DNA of 64,000 nt, from positions 372,001 to 436,000 of the forward strand of contig NZ_LR813084.1 in NCBI RefSeq assembly GCF_903815225.1, in the 5' to 3' direction. Each line of letters starts with the position of its first letter. The stretch's first letter is position 1. Made by a program: the position numbers and the translations under genes. Shown piece after piece: positions 35,651 through 46,646 of this stretch. Below the pieces are notes generated by a model, which was not told the DNA's origin, searched no databases, and saw nothing but the letters and a program-made list of their open reading frames with translations. The stretch comes from Delftia tsuruhatensis. GTDB lineage: Bacteria > Pseudomonadota > Gammaproteobacteria > Burkholderiales > Burkholderiaceae_C.

Positions 35651-36601
35651 TCAGGGCTGGCGCGGTGCCTGTCCGTGCTGCTGGCTGATCACGCGCAGGT
35701 GGCGCTCCATGCGGATGAAGACCAGCACCATCACCACCAGCACGAGGAAGGACATCAGCATGCTCCAGAAGGCGGTCTCCACGGCGCCGAAGCGCTCCTT
35801 CCAGGAACTGCTGCCGTGTCTGTCCTCGCCGCGCAGCGCGCGCGCCGCATTGTCCAGGGACAGCGTGTAGTTCAGCAGCACCGTGGACAGGATCTGCTGG
35901 GCGGTCTGCGCCTGCAGCCGCGGCTCCAGCGCGGCATTGCCGAAGACCTGCTCCAGCGCGGCGGGCAGGCCTTGCACGTAGGCCGCGTAGGTGCCCTTGC
36001 CGTGCTCCAGTTCGGCGGCCTGGGCACGCTCGTGGATGGCGGCGGCGGTATCCACCGGATCGATCATCCAGCCCGCTTCCTCGTCGGTGGAGGCTGCCGC
36101 ATCGGCCGCCGCGTCCACGGCCCCGGCGCCGCCTTCGCGCTGCTCGCGCTCCTGGATGCGGCGCTGCACATCGGCCTCGGAGGGCAGGGCATCACCCTGC
36201 AGCAGCGGGTGCAGCGGCGCCAGGCCCCGGGCCTGGTTGTCGCGCTCGGTGCGTTCGCGCCGCGCAGGATCCTTGTTCACGAAGGCACGCACCAGGGCGT
36301 CGGCCTTCTGGAAGGCGGGGCGCAGCGCCGGATCGGCCAGGCGCTTTTCCATGGCGGGTTCGCCGCTGCCCGCGCCCAGGTCGCGGCTGGTTTCGTCCAC
36401 GACGAACTGCAGGTCGGGCCTGGCGTCCTTCCAGTTCAATTCCTGGGCCACGGCCTGGGGCGCCTCGGCCTTTGCGGGCCGGAAGCTGTCCCAGATCCAC
36501 AGCGCCATGCCCACCAGCACGAGCAGGGAGAACACCAGCAGCACCACGCGCACCACCTGCACCAGCAGGTCCTCGATCCTGCGCAGCATGTTTGTAATCA
36601 T
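35651..36601 (-). CDS. Membrane-anchored protein of unknown function
   Basis: A 316-residue protein with one hydrophobic helix near each end (about 11-36 and LMSFLVLVVMVLVFIRM near 290) enclosing about 240 mostly charged residues with Ala/Glu/Gln-rich helical stretches. AGGATT precedes the ATG at 36601; an inner ATG (36589) is possible. I do not recognise the family. The two anchors suggest the central part is a periplasmic loop. Confidence 0.65.
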   Translation of the reverse strand: MITNMLRRIEDLLVQVVRVVLLVFSLLVLVGMALWIWDSFRPAKAEAPQAVAQELNWKDARPDLQFVVDETSRDLGAGSGEPAMEKRLADPALRPAFQKADALVRAFVNKDPARRERTERDNQARGLAPLHPLLQGDALPSEADVQRRIQEREQREGGAGAVDAAADAAASTDEEAGWMIDPVDTAAAIHERAQAAELEHGKGTYAAYVQGLPAALEQVFGNAALEPRLQAQTAQQILSTVLLNYTLSLDNAARALRGEDRHGSSSWKERFGAVETAFWSMLMSFLVLVVMVLVFIRMERHLRVISQQHGQAPRQP

Positions 36602-36957
36602 CGGAATCCTCGGTTGGTTCGTAAAACAAGGCCCGCGCCCGGACCGCCTGCGGGGCTGTCCTGTTGCTATGGATTTGAAAGCGCTGAGCCGAGACGCGCG
36701 AATTCTAGGAAGGTCGGGATGCGTGGGCGCGCCGTTTCTCAATGTTTTACATTTCGTGCCATTCATGAAGTGTGCATGCGCTCCTTTCATGCCCTTTGGC
36801 TTGCAAGGAGCTCCCGTCGGATGGCGGTGCGTCCATGGCCACGGAGGGCATGGTTCCCCCGCTTGCGGGCCGCCAGGCTTTGGGCCTACCCGCTGTAGCG
36901 GCTTCCCGAATCCGCTGTAATGATCGTTTTGATTTGACTGACCGAGAGGGCTTGCCC
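36602..36957. other. Intergenic region upstream of serA
   Basis: 356 bases without a credible gene. Contents: an AT-richer stretch (CAATGTTTTACATTTCG, about 36740), a 12-base palindrome CCGCTGTAGCGG at 36890-36901 with a second CCGCTGTA about 22 bases on, and GAGAGGG before the serA ATG. The palindrome may be a serA operator; I see no confident promoter hexamers. Confidence 0.4.
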
Positions 36958-38187
36958 ATGACAAAAACGTCGCTGGATAAATCGAAGATCAAGTTTCTGC
37001 TGCTGGAAGGCATCCATCCCTCCGCGCTCGAAGTGCTGCGCAACGCCGGCTATACGAATGTGGAAGCGCTGACCGGCGCGCTGGAAGGCGAGGAGCTCAA
37101 GCGCAAGATCGCCGACGTGCACTTCGTCGGCATCCGCTCGCGCACGCAGCTGACGGCCGACGTGTTCGCCGCCGCCCAGAAGCTGGTGGCCGTGGGCTGC
37201 TTTTGCATCGGCACGAACCAGGTGGACCTGGACGCGGCGCGCGAGCGCGGCGTGGTGGTCTTCAACGCGCCCTACTCCAACACCCGCTCGGTGGCCGAAC
37301 TGGTGCTGGCCGAAGCCATCCTGCTGCTGCGCGGCATCCCCGCCAAGAACGCCTCGGCCCACCGTGGCGGCTGGCTCAAGAGCGCCGAGAACTCGTACGA
37401 GATCCGTGGCAAGACGCTGGGCATCGTGGGCTATGGCTCCATCGGCACCCAGCTGTCGGTAATGGCCGAGTCCGTGGGCATGCAGGTGCTGTTCCATGAC
37501 GTGGCCACCAAGCTGCCCCTGGGCAATGCGCGCCAGGCGGCCTCGCTGAACGAGCTGCTGGCCACCGCCGACATCGTGACCCTGCACGTGCCCGAGCTGC
37601 CGTCCACCCAGTGGATGATCGGTGCGGCGCAAATCGCCGCCATGAAGCCCGGCGCCATCCTGATCAACGCCTCGCGCGGCACCGTGGTGGAGATCGACCC
37701 GCTGGCCGAGGCCATCCGTTCGGGCAAGCTGCTGGGCGCGGCCATCGACGTGTTCCCCACCGAGCCACGCAGCAACAAGGAAGAGTTCGCCTCGCCCCTG
37801 CGCGGCCTGGACAACGTCATCCTCACGCCGCACGTGGGCGGATCGACCATGGAAGCCCAGGCCAACATCGGCCTGGAAGTGGCCGAGAAGCTGGTCAAGT
37901 ACAGCGACAACGGCACGACCACCTCGGCCGTGAACTTCCCCGAGGTGGCGCTGCCCGCCCACCCGGGCCAGAACCGCATCCTGCACGTGCACCACAACCA
38001 GCCCGGCGTGCTGTCGGCCATCAACCAGGTGTTCGCCGAGAACGGCATCAACATCGCCGGCCAGTACCTGCGCACCGACGAGAAGGTGGGCTACGTCGTG
38101 ATCGACCTGGCGGCGCAGTCGTCCAGCCTGGCAGTCGAGAAATTGACCCAGGTTCCCGGCACCATCCGCTGCCGCGTGCTGTTCTGA
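36958..38187 (+). CDS. serA: D-3-phosphoglycerate dehydrogenase
   Basis: A 409-residue enzyme, the E. coli-type length, catalysing the first step of serine synthesis. It has the NAD-binding GIVGYGSIGTQ, catalytic Arg in NASRGTVVEID, Glu in FPTEP, His in TPHVGGSTMEAQ, and a C-terminal ACT domain (HHNQPGVLSAINQVFAENGI) that normally binds serine for feedback inhibition. The ATG at 36958 is preceded by GAGAGGG. Confidence 0.95.
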   Translation: MTKTSLDKSKIKFLLLEGIHPSALEVLRNAGYTNVEALTGALEGEELKRKIADVHFVGIRSRTQLTADVFAAAQKLVAVGCFCIGTNQVDLDAARERGVVVFNAPYSNTRSVAELVLAEAILLLRGIPAKNASAHRGGWLKSAENSYEIRGKTLGIVGYGSIGTQLSVMAESVGMQVLFHDVATKLPLGNARQAASLNELLATADIVTLHVPELPSTQWMIGAAQIAAMKPGAILINASRGTVVEIDPLAEAIRSGKLLGAAIDVFPTEPRSNKEEFASPLRGLDNVILTPHVGGSTMEAQANIGLEVAEKLVKYSDNGTTTSAVNFPEVALPAHPGQNRILHVHHNQPGVLSAINQVFAENGINIAGQYLRTDEKVGYVVIDLAAQSSSLAVEKLTQVPGTIRCRVLF

Positions 38188-38219
38188 TTGCCATGCGACC
38201 GGCGCATTGCCGGGCAGCG

Positions 38220-39386
38220 TTATCGCCCCGGCTGCAGCAGCAAGCGCATCAGGTCCGTGCGCGTGATCACGCCCGTCAGCCGGCCTTCGCGCAGCACGGG
38301 GACGGATGGCACGCTGTGCCGGGCCAGCGCGTCCAGCAGCTGGCCCACGGGCGTTTCCTCGTCCACGCTGAGTTCAGGCGCATGGACCAGTTGTGGCAGC
38401 TCGGACAGGCGGGGCGCGGCCCGCGTCCTGCCCGGCAGGCGCTGTCCCAGCCAGTTCAACAGGGAGGGTTTCGCTGCAGGTTCCACCGGGCGCAGAGGGC
38501 TCAGCCATAGCCACTCGAACAGCTCGGAGCGCGAGACCGTGCCGGCCAGGCGGCCCTCGGCATCGATGACGGGCAGGCTCTTGGCCGGATGCGTGCGAAA
38601 GCGTGCCGCGACTGCCCGCACGTCCTCGTCCAGCGAACAGGTCACGGGGTCGTGCGTCATCAGCTGGGCACAGCGCACGCCGCCCAGACGCTGTTCGATG
38701 GCGGTGTCCTCGGCGGCGGCCAGCAGGTCGGCCAGGTCGTCGGCTTCCAGGTTGTTTTCCTGGCCGAAGCGCAGCAGCAGCGCCTCCAGGTCGGCGTGGG
38801 ACAGGCCCAGGCGCGAGGCATGGCGGCGCGCCGTGTCGTTGGGGGCGGCCTTGGGCGCGGTGTCCGCATGGTGGGGATAGCGCCGGCCCGTGGCGCGGTG
38901 GAAGGCCACGGCCGCCAGCACCAGGGCCAGTGTCAGCGCGCCCACGGGCAGGAAGGGCAGCATCCAGCCGGCGGCCAGCGAGGCCTTGGCGTTGAGCACC
39001 GTCAGCAGGGCCATGGCGCCACCTGGCGGATGCAGCGAGCGCGTCAGCAGCATGCAGCCTATGGCGCCACCCACGGCCAGCGCAGGGGCCAGCTGGGGCG
39101 GGCACCACTGCAGCACGAACAGGGCCCAGAGCGCCGACACCGTATTGCCCACCACGCAGGACCAGGGCTGGGCCAGCGGGCTGGTGGGCACAGCGAACAG
39201 CAGCACGGCCGTGGCGCCCAGCGGCGCGAACAGGCGCAGGGGAAGATCCCAGGTGCCCGCATGCGCCAGCCAGACCAGGGCCGTGGCCATTCCCATGCCC
39301 ACGATGGAGCCCATGGCCACGCGCCACATGTCCGCAGGCGCGGGGCGTGGTACCACCGGCCCCCATGCTTTTCTGTTCCAGCCCAT
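38220..39386 (-). CDS. HPP-family membrane protein with CBS domain pair
   Basis: A 388-residue protein: an N-terminal HPP domain with about four membrane segments, including RSLHPPGGAMALLTVL (the HPP signature), then a linker, then two CBS domains (CAQLMTHDPVTCSLDEDV and a second ending VPVLREGRLTGVITRTDL). HPP proteins are linked to nitrite or anion transport in some organisms; CBS pairs sense adenine nucleotides. Role here unknown. Confidence 0.85.
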   Translation of the reverse strand: MGWNRKAWGPVVPRPAPADMWRVAMGSIVGMGMATALVWLAHAGTWDLPLRLFAPLGATAVLLFAVPTSPLAQPWSCVVGNTVSALWALFVLQWCPPQLAPALAVGGAIGCMLLTRSLHPPGGAMALLTVLNAKASLAAGWMLPFLPVGALTLALVLAAVAFHRATGRRYPHHADTAPKAAPNDTARRHASRLGLSHADLEALLLRFGQENNLEADDLADLLAAAEDTAIEQRLGGVRCAQLMTHDPVTCSLDEDVRAVAARFRTHPAKSLPVIDAEGRLAGTVSRSELFEWLWLSPLRPVEPAAKPSLLNWLGQRLPGRTRAAPRLSELPQLVHAPELSVDEETPVGQLLDALARHSVPSVPVLREGRLTGVITRTDLMRLLLQPGR

Positions 39387-39483
39387 TGCCTTGTTGTCTT
39401 TTTGTCTTTGCCTGCGCAGCCCCGGGGGAGGGCTGCAAAAGCGCGCCATTTTAGGAAGGGACGCCGCTCTTGCTGGCAGCATG

Positions 39484-39509
39484 GGCTTTGCACTGCCTTG
39501 GTGCAAGCC
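39484..39509. repeat. Inverted repeat between serine hydrolase and HPP-CBS genes
   Basis: GGCTTTGCAC (39484-39493) pairs with GTGCAAGCC (39501-39509) with one bulged T and a seven-base loop. It follows the stop of the serine hydrolase gene on the minus strand; no T-run follows, so termination is uncertain. Confidence 0.4.
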
Positions 39510-39517
39510 TGGAAGAT

Positions 39518-40741
39518 TCAGTCCACCACGGACTGGTAGACGCCCTCGCGCATCACCCAGCGGTAGGGAATGCGCTGGGCCATGGACTGCATCATGAGGA
39601 TGGCGAACAGGTCCTCCTGCGGATCGATCCAGAAGAAGGTGCCGTAGATGCCGCTCCACGAGAAATCGCCCACGCTGCCGGGCAGGGGATTGAGGCCTGG
39701 CTGCGTGCGCACCGCAAAGCCCAGGCCGAAGCCCTGTCCCACCTCGGGCGCGGGCAACTGGGCGCCGAAGTAGGTCATGTCCGGTCCCATGCGCACGCTG
39801 GCGGGCAGGTGGTTGGAGGTCATAAGCTCCACGGTCTTGCGCGAGACCAGGCGCACGCCGTCCAGCACACCGCCATTGCGCCAGAACAGGCACAGTCGCG
39901 CGTAGTCGGCTACGGTCGAGACCATGCCGCCGCCGCCCGACTCGAAGGCCATGGCGCGTGTCACCGGCGGGATCGGCGGCATCTGCCGCTGAGGGCCCTC
40001 TGGCTGGGGGCGCGCAGCGCGTGCGATCTCGCTGTCGGGCGCGTGAAAGCCGGTATCCGCCATGCCCAGGGGCCCCGTGATGTGCTCCCGCACGAAAGCC
40101 GACAGCGTCTGGCCGCTGACCACCTCGATCACGCGGCCCAGCACATCGGTGGACATGCCGTACTCCCAGGTCTCGCCGGGCTGGGCCACCAGCGGCAGCT
40201 GCGCCAGCCGGGTGATGAATTCGGCATTGGTGAGCCTGCCGCCGAACAGGCCTGCCTCCAGGTACAGCTTCTTGACCGGGTGCTCGGTGCCCGCGAAGCC
40301 GTACGGAATGCCCGAGGTGTGGCGCAACAGGTCCTGCAGGGTGATGGGCCGTGCCAGCGGCGCGCGCTCCAGGCCCACGCGCAGGGCGGACAGCTCGGGC
40401 AGGTATTTGTCCACGGGCTCGATGATGGACAGCCGGCCCTGTTCGGCCAGCATCATGATGGCCAGCGAGGTGATGGGCTTGGTCATCGACGCGATGCGGA
40501 AGATGGCATCGGGCCGCATGGCCGTGCCGGCCTCGGGGTCGAGCTGGCCGAAGCTTTCCAGATAGGCCAGTTGCCCGCGCCGTGCCACCAGGGCCACGGC
40601 GCCGGGGATCTCGCCTGCGTCCACGCCGCGCCGCAGCCGTGCCGACAGGCGCGCCAGGCGCGCGCTGCCCAGGCCCACGGATTCAGGGGAGTCGGCCCAG
40701 GGCAGGCCGGGGATGTGCAGGCGATCGGTAGTGGTCGGCAT
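39518..40741 (-). CDS. Serine hydrolase, beta-lactamase class C / EstB family
   Basis: A 407-residue serine hydrolase: SxxK is S85-M-T-K88 (FRIASMTKPI), the second motif is Y194-G-M (TWEYGMSTDV), and HTSG is at 141-144. The C-terminal GFGLGFAV ... FSWSGIYGTFFWIDP is typical of EstB-like esterases rather than true AmpC. No signal peptide is seen, so it is probably a cytoplasmic esterase. Confidence 0.85.
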   Translation of the reverse strand: MPTTTDRLHIPGLPWADSPESVGLGSARLARLSARLRRGVDAGEIPGAVALVARRGQLAYLESFGQLDPEAGTAMRPDAIFRIASMTKPITSLAIMMLAEQGRLSIIEPVDKYLPELSALRVGLERAPLARPITLQDLLRHTSGIPYGFAGTEHPVKKLYLEAGLFGGRLTNAEFITRLAQLPLVAQPGETWEYGMSTDVLGRVIEVVSGQTLSAFVREHITGPLGMADTGFHAPDSEIARAARPQPEGPQRQMPPIPPVTRAMAFESGGGGMVSTVADYARLCLFWRNGGVLDGVRLVSRKTVELMTSNHLPASVRMGPDMTYFGAQLPAPEVGQGFGLGFAVRTQPGLNPLPGSVGDFSWSGIYGTFFWIDPQEDLFAILMMQSMAQRIPYRWVMREGVYQSVVD

Positions 40742-40829
40742 GGTGTCTCCTGGGGTGGGAAGCTGCCGATTCTGGAGACAGGGCGCGGCGGACGCTGTTC
40801 AGTCCGGGACAGCGCCCGGAGCGCGGACG

Positions 40830-40868
40830 AAAAAAAAGCCCGCCACGGCCTGGACGGGCCTGGCGGGC
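40830..40868 (-). terminator. Terminator downstream of gatB
   Basis: On the minus strand a GC-rich stem (CCCGCCAGGCC pairing with GGCCGTGGCGGG, one bulge) is followed by eight T (40837-40830). It ends the gatCAB transcript. Confidence 0.85.
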
Positions 40869-40881
40869 GGCCGCGAGGCCG

Positions 40882-42327
40882 TCAGGCCAGCCTGGCCTTC
40901 ATCAGCTCGTTGACCTGGGCCGGGTTGGCCTTGCCCTTGGAGGCCTTCATGACCTGGCCGACCAGGGCATTGAAGGCCTTGTCCTTGCCGGCCTTGTACT
41001 GCTCGACATTGGCGGGGTTGGCGGCGATCACCTCGTCGATGATCTTCTCCAGCGCGCCCATGTCGTTCATCTGCTTGAGGCCCTTGGCCTCGATGATGGC
41101 GTCCACATGCTGGCCTTCGCCCGTCCACAGCGCCTCGAAGACCTGCCGGGCGGCGTTGTTGGAGATGGTGCCGTCCTGGATGCGGGCGATCAGCGCGGCC
41201 AGCTGGCCGCTGGTGACCTTGGCGGCCTCCATGCCGATTTCCTCGGTGTTCAGGCGGCGCGAGATCTCGCCCATCACCCAGTTGCTGGCCAGCTTGGGGG
41301 CATTGCAGGCCTTGGCCGTGTCCTCGAAGTAGGCGGCCATGGCCTGGCTTTGCGTCAGCGTGGTGGCGTCGTATTCGGGCAGGCCGTACTGTGCCACGAA
41401 GCGCGCGGCCATGGCGCGCGGCAGCTCGGGCATGGCAGCCTTGACCTGCTCCACCCACTCGGGCGCCACCACCAGCGGCGGCAGGTCCGGGTCGGGGAAG
41501 TAGCGGTAGTCGGCCGCGTCTTCCTTGGTGCGCATGGAGCGCGTCTCGCCCGTGTCCGGGTCGAACAGCACGGTGGCCTGCTGGATGCGGCGGCCGTCCT
41601 CGATCTCCTCGATCTGCCAGCGGATCTCGTAGTCGATGGCCAGCTGCATGTTCTTGAAGCTGTTGAGGTTCTTGATCTCGCGGCGTGTGCCCAGCGGCTG
41701 GCCGGGCTTGCGCACGGAGACGTTGGCGTCGCAGCGGAAACTGCCTTCCTGCATGTTGCCGTCGCAGATGCCGATCCAGGTGACGATCTGGTGCAGCGTC
41801 TTGGCGTAGGCCACGGCTTCCTCGGTGCTGCGGATGTCGGGCTCGGTCACGATCTCCAGCAGCGGCGTGCCGGCACGGTTCAGGTCGATGCCCGACTGGC
41901 CGATGAAGTCCTCGTGCAGCGACTTGCCGGCGTCCTCCTCCAAGTGGGCGCGCACCAGGCGGATGGTCTTTTTCTCGTCGCCGAGGAAGAAGGACACTTC
42001 GCCACCCTGGACCACGGGAATCTCGAACTGCGAGATCTGGTAGCCCTTGGGCAGGTCGGGGTAGAAGTAGTTCTTGCGCGCGAAGATGCTGCGCGGCGCG
42101 ATGTGCGAGCCCAGCGCAAGTCCGAGCTTGATGGCGCACTCGACGGCCTTCTTGTTCATCACCGGCAGTGTGCCGGGCAGCGCCATGTCCACGGCGCAGG
42201 CCTGGGTGTTGGGCTCGGCGCCGAAGGCGGTGCTGGCGCGGCTGAAGATCTTGGACTGGGTGGCCAGCTGGGCGTGGGTCTCGAAGCCGATGACGACTTC
42301 ATAGCCCTGGATGAGTTTCGCGGTCAT
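40882..42327 (-). CDS. gatB: Asp-tRNA(Asn)/Glu-tRNA(Gln) amidotransferase subunit B
   Basis: A 481-residue GatB: starts [14 protein letters not shown], has [13 protein letters not shown] and [11 protein letters not shown], and the C-terminal helical/YqeY-like domain binding tRNA. It amidates mis-charged Glu-tRNA(Gln)/Asp-tRNA(Asn) with ammonia from GatA. Last gene of gatC-gatA-gatB; six bases follow gatA. Confidence 0.96.
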   Translation of the reverse strand: MTAKLIQGYEVVIGFETHAQLATQSKIFSRASTAFGAEPNTQACAVDMALPGTLPVMNKKAVECAIKLGLALGSHIAPRSIFARKNYFYPDLPKGYQISQFEIPVVQGGEVSFFLGDEKKTIRLVRAHLEEDAGKSLHEDFIGQSGIDLNRAGTPLLEIVTEPDIRSTEEAVAYAKTLHQIVTWIGICDGNMQEGSFRCDANVSVRKPGQPLGTRREIKNLNSFKNMQLAIDYEIRWQIEEIEDGRRIQQATVLFDPDTGETRSMRTKEDAADYRYFPDPDLPPLVVAPEWVEQVKAAMPELPRAMAARFVAQYGLPEYDATTLTQSQAMAAYFEDTAKACNAPKLASNWVMGEISRRLNTEEIGMEAAKVTSGQLAALIARIQDGTISNNAARQVFEALWTGEGQHVDAIIEAKGLKQMNDMGALEKIIDEVIAANPANVEQYKAGKDKAFNALVGQVMKASKGKANPAQVNELMKARLA

Positions 42328-42333
42328 GGAGGT

Positions 42334-43830
42334 TCAGATGCCCTTCGGAGCTTGAAGGTGGAAGTCGGTGGCCTGCTGGAAGCGGTGGGCGGCGTTGAGC
42401 AGCTGGCCTTCCTTGAAGTAGTTGCCGATCAGCTGCAGGCCCACGGGCATGCCGCCCTCGCCAAAGCCGGCCGGCACGCTCATGCCGGGCAGGCCGGCCA
42501 GCGATGCGGGCAGCGTGAAGATGTCGGCCAGGTAGTTGGCCAGCGGATCGCTCTTGCCGCCGAGCTGCCAGGCCACGGTGGGCGCGGCGGGGCCGGCGAT
42601 CACGTCGCACTGCGCAAAGGCCGCCTGGAAGTCGTCGGCGATCATGCGGCGGATCTTCTGCGCCTGCAGGTAATAGGCGTCGTAGTAGCCCTCGGACAGC
42701 ACATAGGCGCCGATCATGATGCGGCGCTTGACCTCGTCGCCGAAGCCTTCGGCGCGCGTCTTCTTGTACATGTCCACCAGGTCCGTGTAGTCCTTGGCGC
42801 GGTGGCCGAACTTCACGCCGTCGAAGCGCGACAGGTTGGAGGACGCCTCGGCTGGGGCCAGGATGTAGTAGACGGGAATCGACAGTTCGGTACGGGGCAG
42901 CGAGATCGGCACCAGGCGGGCGCCCAGCTTCTCGTACTCCTTGAGCGCCGCATCCACGGCCGCGCGCACGTCGGCCGACAGGCCTTCGCCGAAGAATTCG
43001 GCGGGGATGCCGATGCGCAGCCCTTCGATGCTGCCAGCCAGGCCTGCCGTGAAATCCTCGGCCGGCATGTCCAGGCTGGTGGAGTCGCGGTCCAGGTCGG
43101 GGCCGCACATCTCGGACAGCAGCAGGGCGCAGTCCTCGGCGCTCTTGCCCATGGGACCGGCCTGGTCCAGGCTGGACGCGAAGGCGATCATGCCGTAGCG
43201 GCTGGCGCGACCGTAGGTGGGCTTGATGCCGGTGATACCGCAGAACGAGGCGGGCTGGCGGATGGAGCCACCCGTGTCGGTGCCGGTCACGGCCGGCGCC
43301 AGGCCGGCGGCCACGGCCACGGCCGAGCCACCCGAGGAGCCGCCGGGCACGCGCTCCAGGTTCCAGGGGTTGCGCACGGGCGCGGGAGCATCGAAGCCCA
43401 CGGGCGCGATGGCCGAGTTCTCGTTGGCCGAGCCCATGGCGAATTCGTCGCAGTTGAGCTTGCCCAGCGTCACGGCGCCGGCCTCGGCCAGGCGCGTGAC
43501 CACGGTGGCGTCGAAGGGGGAGCGGTAGCCGGCCAGCATCCTGCTGGCGGCCGTGGTCGGGAAGTCGCGCGTGACGAAGATGTCCTTGTGGGCGATGGGC
43601 ACGCCGGCCAGGCGGGCGCCCTTGCCCTGGGCTATCAGCACGTCGGCTGCGCGGGCCTGGGCCAGGGTGGCCTCTTCATCGATGGCCACGAAGGCACCGA
43701 GGTTCTGGTGGGCCTTGGCACGGGCCAGGAAATGCTGGGCGGCTTCGACGGCGCCGAGCTTGCGCTCGCGCAGCAGGGCCGACAGGGCCGACACGCCGAG
43801 CGTGTGCAGATCAGTGGTTTGCTGGGTCAT
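42334..43830 (-). CDS. gatA: Asp-tRNA(Asn)/Glu-tRNA(Gln) amidotransferase subunit A
   Basis: A 498-residue amidase. The Ser-cisSer-Lys triad is visible: K82 in [11 protein letters not shown]165 in PGGSSGGSA and S189 in [11 protein letters not shown]. It releases ammonia from glutamine for GatB. The family length is usually 480-490. 63 bases separate it from gatC. Confidence 0.96.
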   Translation of the reverse strand: MTQQTTDLHTLGVSALSALLRERKLGAVEAAQHFLARAKAHQNLGAFVAIDEEATLAQARAADVLIAQGKGARLAGVPIAHKDIFVTRDFPTTAASRMLAGYRSPFDATVVTRLAEAGAVTLGKLNCDEFAMGSANENSAIAPVGFDAPAPVRNPWNLERVPGGSSGGSAVAVAAGLAPAVTGTDTGGSIRQPASFCGITGIKPTYGRASRYGMIAFASSLDQAGPMGKSAEDCALLLSEMCGPDLDRDSTSLDMPAEDFTAGLAGSIEGLRIGIPAEFFGEGLSADVRAAVDAALKEYEKLGARLVPISLPRTELSIPVYYILAPAEASSNLSRFDGVKFGHRAKDYTDLVDMYKKTRAEGFGDEVKRRIMIGAYVLSEGYYDAYYLQAQKIRRMIADDFQAAFAQCDVIAGPAAPTVAWQLGGKSDPLANYLADIFTLPASLAGLPGMSVPAGFGEGGMPVGLQLIGNYFKEGQLLNAAHRFQQATDFHLQAPKGI

Positions 43831-43893
43831 GTATGGAATGCGGAAAACGGGGACGGATGCCAGGGGCGAGGCTGGGCGCGTGGTGCCCGGCGC

Positions 43894-44193
43894 TTACTCG
43901 ATCACCTTGGGGACCAGGAACAGGCCTCGCTCGACGGCGGGGGCGCTGCGCTGGTTGGCCTCGCGCTGGTCGGGTTCGCTGGCAATGTCCTCGCGCAGAC
44001 GCAGGGCAATGTCCTGGATGGCGGCGACCGGATGTGACAGTGGGCTGACGCCCGAAGTATCCACAGCCTGCATCTTCTCGACGATGCCGAAAAAGCCGTT
44101 GAGTTGCGTCAGCATGCGCTCACTCTCTGCGGGGGAGAGTTCAAGTCGTGCGAGGTTCGCGATGCGTGTGATGTCTTGTGCGTTCAGTGCCAT
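43894..44193 (-). CDS. gatC: Asp-tRNA(Asn)/Glu-tRNA(Gln) amidotransferase subunit C
   Basis: A 99-residue subunit starting [20 protein letters not shown], the typical GatC opening, with [19 protein letters not shown]. It stabilises the GatA-GatB complex. First gene of the gatCAB operon and divergent from mreB, the common Burkholderiales arrangement. Confidence 0.95.
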   Translation of the reverse strand: MALNAQDITRIANLARLELSPAESERMLTQLNGFFGIVEKMQAVDTSGVSPLSHPVAAIQDIALRLREDIASEPDQREANQRSAPAVERGLFLVPKVIE

Positions 44194-44271
44194 AGGAATT
44201 TTGAAGGGGGCAACGGGATGTAAACCCGTATTTCCAGCCCCGGCAGTAGAAGTTATTCACAGGGGATACGG

Positions 44272-44279
44272 TATTATCT
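44272..44279. promoter_or_regulatory. Overlapping -10-like elements for mreB and gatC
   Basis: TATTAT (plus, 44272-44277) and GATAAT (minus, 44279-44274) each match the -10 consensus at five of six bases, back to back in the 211-base divergent region. I cannot find good -35 hexamers, so this is tentative. Confidence 0.4.
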
Positions 44280-44347
44280 CGGCTTTGCCGCAAGACCCTC
44301 GTCGAGCCGGTCATTGTGCGAAAAGCCAACCCATCCAGACTCCCTAA

Positions 44348-45448
<1,101 letters not shown>

Positions 45449-45462
45449 TACGGCGCCGGCCG

Positions 45463-45482
45463 GGGCCCGTTGTCGCGGGCCC
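45463..45482 (+). repeat. Stem-loop in the mreB-mreC gap
   Basis: GGGCCCG (45463-45469) pairs with CGGGCCC (45476-45482) shortly after the mreB stop. No T-run follows directly, so it may be an mRNA-processing or attenuation hairpin that lowers mreC relative to mreB. Confidence 0.45.
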
Positions 45483-45632
45483 GGGGCAGCCGCCGCCTGA
45501 CTGCAACGTTTTTCTTCTCCCTTCCGTGGTGACCTGCATGCTTGCCCTGCCTTCCTCCGCACCGGGCCCGGCCCGTGCTTTCCAGGCCGCAGAAGGTTCG
45601 GCAGGGCGGGGTCTGCCGGACGCGAGGGCCGC

Positions 45633-46646
45633 ATGAATCCCAACACCCTGGACCACTCGGCGCCATCGCTGTTCAAGCGGCGACCCTCCCGGGTCTCGCA
45701 GCTGGCCATCTATGGCGCGCTGGCGCTGTTCCTCATGGTGGCCGACGCCCGCTTCAAGATCACCGACCCTGTGCGCGTGGCCGTCGCCACCGTGCTGTAC
45801 CCCGTGCAATGGGTGATGCTCAAGCCCGTGGAGGCCGTGCATGACGCCAGCCGCTATCTCGGCTCGCTCGACGAGGCGCAGGCCCGCGAGCAGTCGGCCC
45901 GCAAGGAGCTGGTGGCCATGGCGCAGCGCGCCTCGCTGGCCGACGAACTGATCCAGGAAAACGACCACCTGCGCGAGCTGCTGCAGCTGCGCGAGCGCCT
46001 GACCACGCCCGGCACGGCGGCCGAGGTGATCTATGACAGCCCCGATGTCTACACCCGCCGCGTGGTCATCGACCGCGGCCAGGTGGACGGCATCGCCCAG
46101 GGCTCGCCCGTGCTCGACGAGAAAGGCGTGGTCGGCCAGGTCACGCGCGTGTATCCGCTGCGTGCCGAGGTCACCTTGCTCATCGACCGTGACCAGGCCA
46201 TCCCCGTCTTCAACCCGCGCACGGGCGCGCGCAGCGTGGCCTACGGTGACCCGTCTCCGCTGCGCACGGGCGGTATCGAGCTGCGCTTCATGCCCAGCAA
46301 CGCCGATGTGCAGGAGGGCGACTTGCTGACCACCAGCGGCGTCGATGGCCTGTACCCGCCGGGTCTGCCTGTGGCCAAGGTGGTCTCGGTGGAGCGCCGC
46401 GCCGACTCGGCCTTCTCGCGCATCTACTGCGAGCCCGTGGGCCGCGTGCAAGGCGTACGCCATGTCATGGTGCTCAAGCCGCTGGACCGTGCCACCCATC
46501 CCGAGGCCGAAGGCGCCGCCGAGCCGATCCGCGCGGGCAAGGGCAAAGGCAAGGACGGCAAGGGCAAGGAGGCGTCCAAGGACGGCGGCAAGGGCGGCAA
46601 GGGCTCCGCGCCCGCCACCTCCGCACCGAAGAAGGAGCCCGCATGA
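45633..46646 (+). CDS. mreC: Rod shape-determining protein MreC
   Basis: A 337-residue protein: a cytoplasmic start, one membrane anchor (about 24-42), a coiled coil (about 65-115, ending LIQENDHLRELLQLRERL), then the MreC beta domain with VVIDRGQVDGIAQGSPV and LTTSGVDGLYPPGLPV. The last 35 residues are a Lys/Gly-rich tail not typical of the core family. It links MreB and PBP2 in the periplasm. The stop overlaps the mreD ATG by four bases. Confidence 0.95.
   Translation: MNPNTLDHSAPSLFKRRPSRVSQLAIYGALALFLMVADARFKITDPVRVAVATVLYPVQWVMLKPVEAVHDASRYLGSLDEAQAREQSARKELVAMAQRASLADELIQENDHLRELLQLRERLTTPGTAAEVIYDSPDVYTRRVVIDRGQVDGIAQGSPVLDEKGVVGQVTRVYPLRAEVTLLIDRDQAIPVFNPRTGARSVAYGDPSPLRTGGIELRFMPSNADVQEGDLLTTSGVDGLYPPGLPVAKVVSVERRADSAFSRIYCEPVGRVQGVRHVMVLKPLDRATHPEAEGAAEPIRAGKGKGKDGKGKEASKDGGKGGKGSAPATSAPKKEPA

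Noticed and set aside
36766-36920. Small ORF upstream of serA
   Set aside because: Cys/Gly/Pro-rich translation, no ribosome site and no family resemblance.
41107-44037. 976-codon plus-strand ORF opposite gatB, gatA and gatC
   Set aside because: Antisense shadow with His/Gly/Val-rich composition; the three gat genes on the other strand are unmistakable.
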